64,000 nt of DNA from Cerasicoccus sp. TK19100. GTDB taxonomy: Bacteria > Verrucomicrobiota > Verrucomicrobiia > Opitutales > Cerasicoccaceae. Position 1 is the first letter of the stretch; the number at the start of each line of letters is the position of its first letter. The stretch lies in assembly GCF_027257155.1 (NCBI RefSeq), contig NZ_JAPWDU010000001.1, forward strand, positions 310,001 to 374,000, read 5' to 3'. The translations under genes were made by a program, and so were the position numbers. The notes beneath the pieces were generated by a model that searched no databases, was not told where the DNA came from, and worked only from the letters and a program-made list of their open reading frames with translations. This document shows positions 29,051 through 38,580 of this stretch, in pieces.

Positions 29051-30088
29051 TTAGAAAAGGCCGGCGGTTTCGGGGAAACCAAGCCAGAGATTCATGAGTT
29101 GCACGGCCTGGCCACTGGCACCTTTGAGGAGATTGTCCTCGGCGCTCGTGATGACCACGTTGCCGGTCCGCGCGTCGTAGGCGGCGGAGAAATCGATCCG
29201 CGACGTGCCGGTCACGTGGGCGGTGTCGGGCGTCTTGCCGCTGGGCAGCAGGGAGACGAGGGGCCGATCGCCATAGGCTTTTTCCCACTCGGCGTAGATG
29301 GCCTCAATGCCGGCTTGCTTCGCCTTGGCGACGATGGTCGTGGCAATGCCCCGCTTCATTGGGACGAGGTGTGGCGTAAATTGAATGACGACGCCTTCGC
29401 CCGCGGCGGCGCTGAGCTGCTCTTCGATTTCGGAGAGATGCCGGTGCTTCGGCACGCCGTAGGCCTTGGCGGACTCGTTCCGCTCGCAGTAAATGTAGTC
29501 TTCGGAAACCTTCTTGCCTGCGCCGCTGACGCCGCTCATTGCGTTGACGATGATGCTGTCTTTTTCAACGAGTCCGGCCTTGAGTAAAGGAGCCAGCGGG
29601 GTGATGACGCTCGTCGGGTAGCAACCCGGGCAGGCGATCATTTTGGCGTTTTCCCAACCGCTGCCATGCACCTCGGGAATGACGTAGGCGGCGTCTTTAA
29701 GTAGTTCCGGCGCAGGGTGTTCCGCACCATAAAACTCCTTGTAGGTCTCGGTCGAGCTGAGCCGGAAGTCAGCGCTCAGGTCGAGCACCTTCTTGCCTGC
29801 GGCAACGAGGGCCTCCGCATATTCGGCGGCAACGCCGTGGGGGAGGGCCAGGAAAAAGACGTCGATATCGTCCCGCGCGGCGAGGGCCTGGGGATCGGAT
29901 TCCGTGAATGCAAAGTCATTGGGCAGCAGGCCCCGGAACCGCGGCATGACTTCCACCACCGGTTTTCCCGCGAGCGACCGGGAGGTCACAGCGGTGAGGT
30001 TGGCGTGGGGATGCCCGGCGATGAGCCGCACGAGCTCTTCACCGGAGTATCCGGCGGCGCCGACGATGCCTACATTGACTGGTTTCAT
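29051..30088 (-). CDS. argC: N-acetyl-gamma-glutamyl-phosphate reductase
   Basis: 345 residues, first gene of the arginine operon. It reduces N-acetylglutamyl phosphate with NADPH. The N-terminal nucleotide-binding GAAGYSGEELVRL and the active-site CPGCYPT (catalytic Cys about 156) are clear, with FTPHLVPMKRGI in the C-domain. The ATG at 30086-30088 is preceded by a run of ACC triplets and no good Shine-Dalgarno sequence. The promoter is presumably in the heptamer-repeat region just upstream; no ARG-box-like operator was recognised. Confidence 0.95.
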   Translation of the reverse strand: MKPVNVGIVGAAGYSGEELVRLIAGHPHANLTAVTSRSLAGKPVVEVMPRFRGLLPNDFAFTESDPQALAARDDIDVFFLALPHGVAAEYAEALVAAGKKVLDLSADFRLSSTETYKEFYGAEHPAPELLKDAAYVIPEVHGSGWENAKMIACPGCYPTSVITPLAPLLKAGLVEKDSIIVNAMSGVSGAGKKVSEDYIYCERNESAKAYGVPKHRHLSEIEEQLSAAAGEGVVIQFTPHLVPMKRGIATTIVAKAKQAGIEAIYAEWEKAYGDRPLVSLLPSGKTPDTAHVTGTSRIDFSAAYDARTGNVVITSAEDNLLKGASGQAVQLMNLWLGFPETAGLF

Positions 30089-30113
30089 AGCGGTGGTGGT
30101 GGTAGTGGGAAAT

Positions 30114-30205
30114 TGTCAGTGGTCGATGGTCAGTTATCAATTATCAGTTGGATATGTGTAAAAAATGAAAATCGAAAACTGACCATTGAAAATTGATGAT
30201 TGAAA
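30114..30205. repeat. Two inverted arrays of degenerate heptamers
   Basis: Left array: five adjoining 7-mers of form KRTCRRT at 30114-30148 (TGTCAGT, GGTCGAT, GGTCAGT, TATCAAT, TATCAGT). Right array: six 7-mers on the opposite strand at 30164-30205 (AATGAAA, ATCGAAA, ACTGACC, ATTGAAA, ATTGATG, ATTGAAA). Reverse complements of the left units (ACTGACA, ATCGACC, ACTGACC and so on) match the right-hand pattern, so the two arrays form an imperfect inverted repeat. It fills the gap between argC and the rpsI terminator. Confidence 0.7.
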
Positions 30206-30238
30206 AATCTTCGTAACGAACGGTCGTGAAAACGCAAA

Positions 30239-30269
30239 AACCCTCCTAGGCAACGGCCACAGAAGGGTT
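30239..30269 (-). terminator. Intrinsic terminator of rplM-rpsI
   Basis: On the minus strand, AACCCTTCT pairs with AGGAGGGTT (30261-30269 with 30239-30247, 9 bp with one G-T), followed by a run of T. It lies about 34 bp after the rpsI stop codon. Confidence 0.85.
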
Positions 30270-30302
30270 TCGAAAGTAGAAGTGAACCTTCGCGGAGTTG
30301 CG

Positions 30303-30704
30303 TTAGCGCTTGGAGAACTGGAAACGCTTGCGAGCGCCGGGTTGACCGGACTTCTTACGTTCCTTCATGCGCGGATCACGGGTGATCAGACCAGCCTTCT
30401 TGAGGACGGGGCGAAGCTCGGGATTGAACTTCTGCAGGGCGCGGGCAATGCCGTGTGCCATGGCACCGGTTTGACCGGTTGGGCCACCGCCTTCAACGCG
30501 GATGAACACGTCGAAGTCTGCCTTGGTTTCGGTGATGTCGAGCGGGCGGGCAACGCCGCGCTGCATCATTTCCGAGTAGCAGTAATCTTCGAATTCACGA
30601 TCGTTGATCGTGATCTTGCCGGAGCCGCCCGGAGTCAGGCGAACGCGGGCGGAAGAGGTCTTGCGACGGCCAACGGCGGTGTAAACTGTCTGAGTTTCGG
30701 TCAT
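30303..30704 (-). CDS. rpsI: 30S ribosomal protein S9
   Basis: 133 residues with the S9 start (TVYTAVGRRKTSSARVRL) and the diagnostic C-terminal tail ending RKRFQFSKR, whose final Lys-Arg reaches the P-site tRNA. It follows rplM by 14 bp, the near-universal L13-S9 gene order, and ends at a strong terminator. Confidence 0.97.
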   Translation of the reverse strand: MTETQTVYTAVGRRKTSSARVRLTPGGSGKITINDREFEDYCYSEMMQRGVARPLDITETKADFDVFIRVEGGGPTGQTGAMAHGIARALQKFNPELRPVLKKAGLITRDPRMKERKKSGQPGARKRFQFSKR

Positions 30705-30718
30705 GGTAGGTAACTAAA

Positions 30719-31144
30719 TTACTTGCTGAGCGGTTGCGGGTTTTGCGCTTCGTGCGGGTGCTCCGAGCCGGCGTAAACCTTGAGCTTGCTCATCATGTGG
30801 CGAGCCAGCTTGTTGCGGGGGAGCATGCCCTTGACGGCATTTTCAATTAAGAAAGCTGGCTTGTTCGCGCGGAAGTGCGCGACATTGCGGCGGTATTCAT
30901 TACCGACCCAGCCAGTGTGGAACATGTATTGTTTGTCCTCTTCCTTACGGCCGGTCAGCTTGACCTTCTCGGCGTTGATTACGACGACATAGTCGCCAGC
31001 ATCGACGTGCGGCGTGTAGGTAGGCTTATTGCGGCCACGGAGGATATTGGCAATCTCCACAGCGATACGGCCAAGGACTTTGCCCTCGGCATCTACGAGC
31101 ACCCACTTCTTGTCGGCGTCTGGTTTTGCTAAAGTTGTCTTCAT
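30719..31144 (-). CDS. rplM: 50S ribosomal protein L13
   Basis: 141 residues, the usual length. Diagnostic segments are WVLVDAEGKVLGRIA, LRGRNKPTYTPHVDAGDYVVVINAEKV and MLPRNKLARHMMSKLKVYAG. It is the first gene of the rplM-rpsI operon and is preceded by a near-consensus promoter at 31166-31193. Confidence 0.97.
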   Translation of the reverse strand: MKTTLAKPDADKKWVLVDAEGKVLGRIAVEIANILRGRNKPTYTPHVDAGDYVVVINAEKVKLTGRKEEDKQYMFHTGWVGNEYRRNVAHFRANKPAFLIENAVKGMLPRNKLARHMMSKLKVYAGSEHPHEAQNPQPLSK

Positions 31145-31165
31145 CGAAAATAGGGAAAAGCGGAG

Positions 31166-31193
31166 AAAGTAGGCTAACAGCCCTCTCTGTCAA
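31166..31193 (-). promoter_or_regulatory. Sigma70-type promoter of rplM-rpsI
   Basis: On the minus strand there is a perfect -35 TTGACA (31188-31193), a 16-bp spacer and TACTTT (31166-31171) as the -10. The initiation codon of rplM lies 21 bp beyond, implying a short leader with little room for a structured control element. Confidence 0.65.
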
Positions 31194-31397
31194 CCACTTT
31201 TCCGGGCGAATTTGCAGTATTTTTAGCCTGTGCCGGTTCGCGGCGGGATTCAGGTCAAAGACTGATGCATGACGCAGTCGCGCGCGTGTGTAAAGGGTAT
31301 GTTTGTTTTATTGGCAAAATCAGACCCGAATTGACCGTCCACATACCGCATGCATGATCATGGCCATTCTCCCGTAGTTAATTTCGCAACAGTCGCC

Positions 31398-34307
31398 ATG
31401 CCACTTGCTTTGAAGAAAATTGTGTCCGCCCGTCTCTCCTGGGTCGCCGGTTGTGTTTGTCTGGCGACTCCGCTCTTGCAAGGGAACCCGCCGCCCACGG
31501 AGTGGCAGATCATTACGCCGGTAGGGGCTGGGGCGGTGACTGGTGGTTTGTATTTTCCGCTACAGAATGCCTTTGACGGTGCGCCGACCTGGGATGGCGG
31601 GGCCGCCGTGGTCGGTGGAACCGGTGGGGCCAACTCCGCACCCGGCTACAATGACCGCTACGGTTACATCGATTTTGGGCCCGACTACGACGAGGTCCAC
31701 ATAATGGAGACGTGGACACGTTACCGGAGCTATTCTGGCGGAAGTCATCCGGGCTACGTCGAAATGTGGTGGGATGACGACATTGATGCGGCGAATGATG
31801 ATGGCGTTTCTGAAGATCGTCTCAATTTTAACAACGGGCAGGGGGTGCCCAATGTCGGCTCGGAAATTTGGTTCCGCGACAAGCGCATTAACGAGCTAGG
31901 TGGGGTGATTCCGCAGCGACGATACCTGATCATCAAGTCGTCGTCGACTTATGCCGACCGTGCGCGCGAATACGCTATCGTTGGGTTTATCTATGACGGG
32001 CTCGTGCCGCCGGCATACGCCAACCTACCTCAGTTGACGCTGAGCAATGACGAGTTGGAGGAGAACGGCCCTTGGGAGGAGCTCGTGGGGACGCTCTCGC
32101 TGTCCGGTGGCGAGCCCGGCGAAATCTACACCGTGCAGTTCGACAACACCATTGGTGACAACCGATACTTCCGGCTGGACGGGACGGACCTCTGGGGCAC
32201 ACGCTCTTTTGATTACGAATCGCAGGCGGGCTACAACCTGGAGTTCGACGTGGTCGACAGCGGTGGCGGCGTGACGGATATTCAACTGGAAGTGCGCATC
32301 CTCGACCGCACGGGTAAATGGGACGCCAATGGAGTGGCTGACGCCGAGGTCGCCGCGGCTTATCCGGAGGTGAACGAGGGCGATTTCATTATCTGGAGCG
32401 CCACGGATTCCTCCGGCCCGCATATCTATTATAATAGCGGCATTGAGCTGACGACTCCGAACAAGCTCCTGATCAAGGCCGGCATTTACGACTCGATCAG
32501 CCTGAATCTGGCCGATGTTAACGGAACGAATGCCGACAACCGCGTACCGATTACGAACTTTCTGGGGCAGGTTTACGCGAACTCATTTGCCTTGCGCAAT
32601 GGGCAGTATTGGCGGCTGACGGGGCAGTACGATGCCGCCAACGGCCTCGGTCATGCGGATTTCCCCGGCTGCGACACAGCGGTGAGTTCGGTCGATTTCG
32701 GGTTTTCGCATCAGCGCTTTGGCATCTGGGTGTCCAAGGAGTGGGAGAACGAGAGCGGGAGCATGGTCTATGTGAACGGGCAGGCCTATGGTTGGGAAAT
32801 TGACCACATCGAGGTGTCCGACGGCGGTTTTGCGGGCATGCTGCTCAAGCAGGATAGCGGTTCGTTCGACATGAACGAGGTTTACCTGCACCATCTATAT
32901 ATACACGACACCGGCTCGGAGGGTATCTACCTCGGTTCGACGCAGGGTGACCCGCAGCACATGTTTCACGATTTGACGGTGGAAAATTGCCTGATCGTGC
33001 GCACCGGCACCGAGGCGCTCCAGCTTGGCCAGCTCGGGGCCAATTGTCTGATCCGCAATAATGTGCTCTGGGGCGCGCTGGACTGGATGTCGCCGTTTCA
33101 GCGTTATCAGGATAACACGGTGCAGGTCGGCACGCGGCAGGGCGGGGTTACCTTCTCGGGCAACGTGCTCTTGGGCGCTGCGGGTAATTTTTACAACGTG
33201 TCCAATGCCCCGCGCGGCGACATCACGCCCAACGGCGATCCCTTCGTCTTCGAGAATAATGTCCACTGGGCGAGCCGCAGTGGCAGCGGCGGTTATCAGT
33301 TTGCGAACACCGATGGCGTGACGCCGTGGATCTGGCGCAACAACTTCTTTGGCGGCTTTGAGTTCACCTACGACTTGGTGATCCCGTCATCGTGGAACAC
33401 CGGCAGCATCCACCTGATCCCGACTGCGAGTGTGGACGTGACCGTCGAAAATACGGTTTATGACGCCACCCGCAGCAGCGCCTACCTGCGTTGGGCCAGT
33501 GGCACGGCCAACATCATTGCGAGTAACAACGTGCAAAAGACAGTGCTGCCGCCTGCGTTCCGCGACTTCCTGGGCTTGGGCGCGCGGGAGGACTTTCTGC
33601 GCTGGAACCGTTGGTCGGCCACGATTGGCGAGGACAGCGGTTTCCCCTCAAATGGCACCAACAAGGGTGACCCGATTACCTACGCGGTGGGCGACATCGT
33701 GCAGCATTTTCATAATGGGCAGACGCGCTTTTATCGCTGTCTGCAGGAGCACACCCTGCAAGAGCCGCCCGCAGACGGCAATGCATACTGGGAACTGCTG
33801 ACCTGGACCAATGGCGAGCGTGAGCAATACATTCCGCCGGATGATGCGCGCCTCGTGCCGGGCAGTATTTATGATCAGCTAGGCATGGGCCTCGGCGGTG
33901 ATGACGATTACGACACTGATGTCGATGGCCTGCCCGCCAGCTGGGAGCGCGAACACGGCCTCAATGACGCCATCCCGACCGCTGCCAATGGCCCGGATGG
34001 CAACCCGGACGGCGACGCTTTTTCCAACTGGGATGAATTCCTGGCTGGCACCGATCCCATGCGCGCGGACCTGCCGCTCGCGCTGGCTATTAATATGGCT
34101 CCAGGCACTTTTCAGGTTAATTGGACGCCGCCCGCCGGGCGTGTCTGGAAGCTGCAAAGTAGCGAGGACTTAATCGAATGGGACGACCTGACCAGCTACG
34201 CGCAGGGCGGGGCGGTCCCGGTAAACGAAACGGGACCCGTTTCCGGATCCCGTCTGTTAATTCGTGCGGTGGTTGAGGAAGAGTCCGTCCTCGATCTGTT
34301 GCCTTAG
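31398..34307 (+). CDS. Exported right-handed beta-helix protein with CBM5/12-like and calcium-binding C-terminal modules
   Basis: About 969 residues from the ATG at 31398, which fits a signal peptide (cleavage near LLQG-NPPP); an ATG at 31350 lies upstream. The middle (about residues 380-720) has repeated short strands with Asn turns (IDHIEVSDGGFAGMLLKQ, FHDLTVENCLIVRTG, GANCLIRNNVLWGAL), the pattern of pectate-lyase-like parallel beta helices. Near 760-810, YAVGDIVQHFHNGQTRFYRC with a following W resembles a CBM5/12 chitin/cellulose-binding module. Near 835-890, DYDTDVDGLPASWEREHGL and NPDGDAFSNWDEFLAGTDP are DxDxDG calcium loops. An extracellular polysaccharide-degrading role is likely but the enzyme class is not fixed. 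Confidence 0.75.
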   Translation: MPLALKKIVSARLSWVAGCVCLATPLLQGNPPPTEWQIITPVGAGAVTGGLYFPLQNAFDGAPTWDGGAAVVGGTGGANSAPGYNDRYGYIDFGPDYDEVHIMETWTRYRSYSGGSHPGYVEMWWDDDIDAANDDGVSEDRLNFNNGQGVPNVGSEIWFRDKRINELGGVIPQRRYLIIKSSSTYADRAREYAIVGFIYDGLVPPAYANLPQLTLSNDELEENGPWEELVGTLSLSGGEPGEIYTVQFDNTIGDNRYFRLDGTDLWGTRSFDYESQAGYNLEFDVVDSGGGVTDIQLEVRILDRTGKWDANGVADAEVAAAYPEVNEGDFIIWSATDSSGPHIYYNSGIELTTPNKLLIKAGIYDSISLNLADVNGTNADNRVPITNFLGQVYANSFALRNGQYWRLTGQYDAANGLGHADFPGCDTAVSSVDFGFSHQRFGIWVSKEWENESGSMVYVNGQAYGWEIDHIEVSDGGFAGMLLKQDSGSFDMNEVYLHHLYIHDTGSEGIYLGSTQGDPQHMFHDLTVENCLIVRTGTEALQLGQLGANCLIRNNVLWGALDWMSPFQRYQDNTVQVGTRQGGVTFSGNVLLGAAGNFYNVSNAPRGDITPNGDPFVFENNVHWASRSGSGGYQFANTDGVTPWIWRNNFFGGFEFTYDLVIPSSWNTGSIHLIPTASVDVTVENTVYDATRSSAYLRWASGTANIIASNNVQKTVLPPAFRDFLGLGAREDFLRWNRWSATIGEDSGFPSNGTNKGDPITYAVGDIVQHFHNGQTRFYRCLQEHTLQEPPADGNAYWELLTWTNGEREQYIPPDDARLVPGSIYDQLGMGLGGDDDYDTDVDGLPASWEREHGLNDAIPTAANGPDGNPDGDAFSNWDEFLAGTDPMRADLPLALAINMAPGTFQVNWTPPAGRVWKLQSSEDLIEWDDLTSYAQGGAVPVNETGPVSGSRLLIRAVVEEESVLDLLP

Positions 34308-35083
34308 CTGCCGGGTTGCTGCGGCGCGTTTTCCTGCGCGTAGCGGCCGACTGACTTGAACAGTGTGTCTAGGAAGGAGCCCACGGTCAGCACGAGCTGC
34401 TGGAGCTCGTCCTTGGAGAAGTTTACTTTTTCGCCTTCGCGAAGCACCTTGCGCTGGTCAACCAGGCGGGCCTGGCCGGGCTGGCCTTCGGCGGGCTGCT
34501 GCATGATTTCGACAGTCTTCAGGTCGAAGCCGAGCTCGCCCTGGTCGTCGAGGTGGGCCTGCTGAATGACGCCCTGGTGCTGCATCATGGCCTGGATCGC
34601 AAAGCCGATGGAGATGATGGTGTCTTCCAGCTCGCAGAGGATGCCGTAGTTTTCCTCAAGGGTGTTAAACTTGGCGTCGACCTGGGCCTGGGCAAAAGCC
34701 TGCTGGGCCTGCTGCACCTGCTGCTGCGCTTCCGGAGTCTGGCCGTGATCCTTCTGCGCCTTGATGGCGGCGAGGAACATGTGGTAGTTATTCAGGCCGG
34801 CGATGCAGAGGTTGATCATGTCACCGAGCACGTTGCGCATCATGATGTCGGCGGCAAAGGCCTGCATCTGCTCGAAGTTCTGGTGCGCCGGCGGGGCGGG
34901 CATCATCTTCGTCGCGTGGGTGCGGGTGTTGTAGGCCTCTTCGGTAATGCAGTCGTGTGCAGCGAGGTTGAAGGACAGCATATCGTAGTGACGCTGCAAT
35001 CCGCCCATCAGCTGCTGGGCCATTTGTTGAAGATTGATTTGGCGGGGTTGGCCGCCCGGTTGGTTGGGTTGCTCGGGATTCAT
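34304..35083 (-). CDS. Protein of unknown function, helical, Gln/Ala-rich
   Basis: 259 residues with no signal peptide or membrane segment. The N-terminus is Pro, Gln and Gly rich (about residues 1-15), followed by predicted helices (INLQQMAQQLMGGLQRHYDM). A Gln/Ala coiled-coil-like stretch lies near 115-135 (EAQQQVQQAQQAFAQAQ) and the tail is Pro/Gln rich. Three Cys are scattered. I do not recognise a family. The last four bases overlap the end of the convergent beta-helix gene, and pckG starts divergently 175 bp upstream. Confidence 0.65.
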   Translation of the reverse strand: MNPEQPNQPGGQPRQINLQQMAQQLMGGLQRHYDMLSFNLAAHDCITEEAYNTRTHATKMMPAPPAHQNFEQMQAFAADIMMRNVLGDMINLCIAGLNNYHMFLAAIKAQKDHGQTPEAQQQVQQAQQAFAQAQVDAKFNTLEENYGILCELEDTIISIGFAIQAMMQHQGVIQQAHLDDQGELGFDLKTVEIMQQPAEGQPGQARLVDQRKVLREGEKVNFSKDELQQLVLTVGSFLDTLFKSVGRYAQENAPQQPGS

Positions 35084-35258
35084 GTGAAAAGTTTAACTAT
35101 CGGGTCGTCGGTAGCGTCGGGCAAGATTTTCTTCGCCTAATGCCATCTAACATTTGGGTGACAGAGCCAGAATGTGCATTTTCCAAACAAAGGGGTTGTT
35201 TCACGCGGCAGCTTGTTTCAGCATCGTCGCGAACTTAGCAACCACACTGATCACTATA

Positions 35259-37070
35259 ATGCCCTCGAAATCAGCAAACTCGGAACCGAAGACTAACCAC
35301 AAGGCCCTGCTCAAGTGGGTCGATAAAATGATCGCCATGTGCCAGCCGGACAGCGTCCACTGGTGCAGCGGATCGCAGGAGGAGGCGGATGCGCTCTTCG
35401 CCGAAATGATCGAAAAGGGCTGCTGTATTAAGCTCAATGAGGAAAAACGCCCGAACAGCTACCTGTTCCGCTCCGACCCGCGCGACGTGGCCCGCGTCGA
35501 ATCCCGCACCTTCATTTGCTCGTTTAACAAAAACGACGCTGGCCCGACCAACAACTGGGAAGAGCCGCGCAAGATGCGCCGCAAGATGAAGACGCTTTTC
35601 GACGGCTGCATGAAGGGCCGCACGATGTATGTTATCCCGTTTTCGATGGGCCCGATCGGTGGTCCGATATCGCAGATCGGCGTGCAGGTGTCGGACTCGC
35701 CCTACGTGGTGGTCAATATGCGCATCATGGCGCGCATGGGTGACGCCGCGCTGGAAGCCCTGGGCAAAGACGGCTTTTTCGTGCCGTGCCTGCACTCCGT
35801 GGGTATGCCGCTGCAGCCCGGCCAAAAGGACGTCGCTTGGCCGTGTGATCCGGACAACACTCACATCGTTCATTTCCCGGAAGAGCGCACCATTGTTTCC
35901 TACGGCTCCGGCTACGGCGGCAATGCGTTGCTCGGCAAAAAGTGCTTTGCGCTCCGCATCGCGTCCACCATGGCGCGCGACGAAGGTTGGCTGGCCGAGC
36001 ACATGCTGATCCTTGGCGTCGAGGAGCCGTCCGGCAAAAAGACTTACGTGACCGCGGCCTTCCCGAGCGCCTGCGGCAAGACGAATTTCGCGATGCTCAT
36101 CCCGCCCGAAGGCATGAGCGATTACAAGGTGACCACGATCGGCGACGATATTGCCTGGCTTAAGCCCGGCCCCGATGGCCGCGTGTATGGCATTAACCCG
36201 GAGGCCGGCTTCTTTGGCGTGGCGCCGGGCACCTCGGCCGACACCAACCCGAACGCCATGGCCTCCTGCTCGCGCGACACGATCTTTACCAATGTCGCGC
36301 TGACCGATGATGGCGACGTCTGGTGGGAGGGCATGACCAAGGAAGCGCCCAAGCACCTGATCGACTGGAAAGGCAAGGACTGGACGCCGAAAAGCGATCA
36401 CCCGGCCGCGCACCCGAACAGCCGCTTCACCGCGCCCGCCGCGAACTGCCCGGCTATCGACCCGGATTGGGAAAAGCCCGAAGGCGTGCCGATCAAGGCG
36501 ATCATCTTCGGCGGTCGCCGCGTTACGGATATTCCGCTCGTCTTCCAGTCCTTCAACTGGAGCCACGGCGTTTACCTGGGTGCCACGATGGGCAGCGAGC
36601 GCACCGCCGCCGCCGAGGGCAAGCAGGGCGAACTCCGCCGCGACCCGATGGCGATGCTGCCGTTCTGCGGCTACCACATGGGCGACTACTTCCGCCACTG
36701 GTTCAACTTCCAGAAGGGCCTCGACCAGACCCCGCGCATCTTCCACGTCAATTGGTTCCGCCGCGACGAGGATGGCAACTTCCTCTGGCCGGGCTTCGGC
36801 GAAAACATGCGCGTGCTCAAGTGGGTCGTCGACCGCTCCAGCGGCCAAAGCTTCGCCCAGGAAACCCCGCTCGGCTGGATGCCCCACTACGACGACATCG
36901 ACTGGCGCGGCTTCGAATACAGCGAAGAGCAATTCAAGAAGGTCATGGCCTACGACCGCCAGCGCACCAAGATGTCACTCCTCCAGCACGAAGAGCTCTT
37001 CCTCCAGCTCTCCGAGCACCTCCCCAAGGAGCTCATCTTCGAGCGCGAGCTGCTGATCAGCAGACTCTAA
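35259..37070 (+). CDS. pckG: Phosphoenolpyruvate carboxykinase (GTP)
   Basis: 603 residues, the typical length of the GTP-dependent class. The enzyme interconverts oxaloacetate and PEP, the entry step of gluconeogenesis. The PEPCK-specific P-loop with the hyper-reactive Cys is [13 protein letters not shown] (ACGKTN at 271-276), and DAGPTNNW (93-100) lies in the substrate-binding region. The ATG at 35259 starts a typical N-terminus; an upstream frame to 35154 adds a Cys- and Phe-rich leader that does not belong. It stands alone. The 129 bp after it contain no clear terminator. Confidence 0.95.
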   Translation: MPSKSANSEPKTNHKALLKWVDKMIAMCQPDSVHWCSGSQEEADALFAEMIEKGCCIKLNEEKRPNSYLFRSDPRDVARVESRTFICSFNKNDAGPTNNWEEPRKMRRKMKTLFDGCMKGRTMYVIPFSMGPIGGPISQIGVQVSDSPYVVVNMRIMARMGDAALEALGKDGFFVPCLHSVGMPLQPGQKDVAWPCDPDNTHIVHFPEERTIVSYGSGYGGNALLGKKCFALRIASTMARDEGWLAEHMLILGVEEPSGKKTYVTAAFPSACGKTNFAMLIPPEGMSDYKVTTIGDDIAWLKPGPDGRVYGINPEAGFFGVAPGTSADTNPNAMASCSRDTIFTNVALTDDGDVWWEGMTKEAPKHLIDWKGKDWTPKSDHPAAHPNSRFTAPAANCPAIDPDWEKPEGVPIKAIIFGGRRVTDIPLVFQSFNWSHGVYLGATMGSERTAAAEGKQGELRRDPMAMLPFCGYHMGDYFRHWFNFQKGLDQTPRIFHVNWFRRDEDGNFLWPGFGENMRVLKWVVDRSSGQSFAQETPLGWMPHYDDIDWRGFEYSEEQFKKVMAYDRQRTKMSLLQHEELFLQLSEHLPKELIFERELLISRL

Positions 37071-37199
37071 GCAACGGACTCACCGGATTGCGGAGCTGGT
37101 GCTCTGTGGTCCGGTTGGGGGCAGTTGTTGTTGGTATAGTTTAATGATCGATGATGGTCGAGACGTGTCGTTTCGCGTGTTAACAGAGCCATCTTGGAA

Positions 37200-38384
37200 T
37201 TAACTCTTTAATTCTCCGTCAAATTGGTCTTTGTATACTCCTCTGGCTATTAGGAGGTTGATTGCACTGCTGACTTTAGTATTCGAGAGTTCCATTGCAG
37301 TTGCAATTTGTTTATGAATTCCTTTCGGCCAAGGTTGTGCTGGAAGTCTTCTTTCAATTTCGTCGATGACTTGCTCTGGAAGGTCGCTGGGTTTCCCGGT
37401 TGAGACATCAGAGATGTTTTGAAGGCGAATTGTTCCCTTTTTCTTTTCATTTCTTAGATGTCTTTTTAGAAAATATATGGATCTGGGGTTTCCAGAGAAA
37501 TAATACCTGATACCTTTATCTTGTAATACATCTGAGTCCTTCAAGATATCTGATAAGACAACAAGCTCATCATCGGACCAAAATTGAAAGTCGGCTTGTA
37601 GGCATGACGGGATTGAATCGCCTAAAAAAGAAACATCCACAATGTAACGTGAGCGCTCAGTTTTTTTATCTGAGACCGTGACTGAAGATATCAGTTTAAA
37701 TATTTCATGGTGTAACTTCTCTGCGAATTGCTCTACATCTAGGAGTAGAGTGTCAATGTATTCTTGGGAGACGGATATCTTCCTTTCTTCGGTTTCATAG
37801 TCTCGTCGATATTTTGTGTCTGTATTGCCTAGGCGATGAACTAAAATATGGCGCCGATCATGGTATTCTCTCATTATTGAGATACCTGGAGTTATTGATC
37901 CGATATCTATGTCGAATCGTTTCTTGTAGTATTTTATAATCTCAGAAAAACCACCATTAGAGAGTTTTCTAGTCTCTTTGCTGATGATTCTATTAAAGAT
38001 CTTCGCAGGATTATTCAGTGCGATGAGTTCTTCTTGTGAGAATTCGTGAGTGACAGATTTGTCCTTGAATGGTGCCTTTGTGACTAAAAATACGTCTTTG
38101 ATCAGATCAATAAGATAAACCTCAAGTGCTGAAATGGTTCTGATGAGGATAAGCTCTGTTAGTACTTTGTTGGTTCTTCGTTCGAATTTTCTTTTTCGCC
38201 TAAAATGATCTGATTGGATCCATTCGAAGTCTTCATGGTTGCGAAGATTTTTGAACTCAACTTTGTTTTTTCCTCTAAAATTGAGCAATGAGGACGTTAG
38301 GGCGTATGAGTCCAGTGTGGCATGATAGAAGGACTTCAGGACTTTTACTTCACGCAAGAAGTTCTGGTAGGAAGCGGTTTTCAT
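37200..38384 (-). CDS. HEPN-like domain protein with a C-terminal winged-helix-like end; putative RNase/defence gene
   Basis: About 394 residues from the ATG at 38384 (an upstream frame reaches 38492). The first 210 residues are helical and include RTISALEVYLIDLIKDVF (about 82-98) and YHDRRHILVHRLGN with R178-x4-H183. Together these are the conserved parts of HEPN domains, whose Rx4-6H motif is the catalytic core of many RNases in toxin-antitoxin and phage-abortive systems. The last 70 residues (ELSNTKVSSAINLLIARGVY) look like a winged helix. Base composition is strongly AT-rich against pckG and thyA. No nucleotidyltransferase or antitoxin partner adjoins it. The HEPN call is moderate and the function is inference. 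Confidence 0.6.
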   Translation of the reverse strand: MKTASYQNFLREVKVLKSFYHATLDSYALTSSLLNFRGKNKVEFKNLRNHEDFEWIQSDHFRRKRKFERRTNKVLTELILIRTISALEVYLIDLIKDVFLVTKAPFKDKSVTHEFSQEELIALNNPAKIFNRIISKETRKLSNGGFSEIIKYYKKRFDIDIGSITPGISIMREYHDRRHILVHRLGNTDTKYRRDYETEERKISVSQEYIDTLLLDVEQFAEKLHHEIFKLISSVTVSDKKTERSRYIVDVSFLGDSIPSCLQADFQFWSDDELVVLSDILKDSDVLQDKGIRYYFSGNPRSIYFLKRHLRNEKKKGTIRLQNISDVSTGKPSDLPEQVIDEIERRLPAQPWPKGIHKQIATAMELSNTKVSSAINLLIARGVYKDQFDGELKS

Positions 38385-38580
38385 TTTGTCTTTGAAATTA
38401 TTCAAACATATGTTGTAAGGGCAAATTGATAGTATCGCTGTTGAGGAAAATGATATTCTCGACTCGCTTCTAGTAACACTGCCCAAACCCACCTCTTGGT
38501 TCTGCCATAACCCTCCCCAGGGTTTAGGTGCGAACTAGCAGGTGGTTGTGAGACAACCCTTACTAGGTTTTGGTCGAAGC

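Noticed and set aside
29043-29288. N-terminal extension of argJ
   Set aside because: It overlaps argC and is Arg-rich; the ATG at 29042 matches the family start.
35271-36932. 553-residue open frame opposite pckG
   Set aside because: Antisense shadow; the translation has no recognisable fold and pckG on the other strand is complete.
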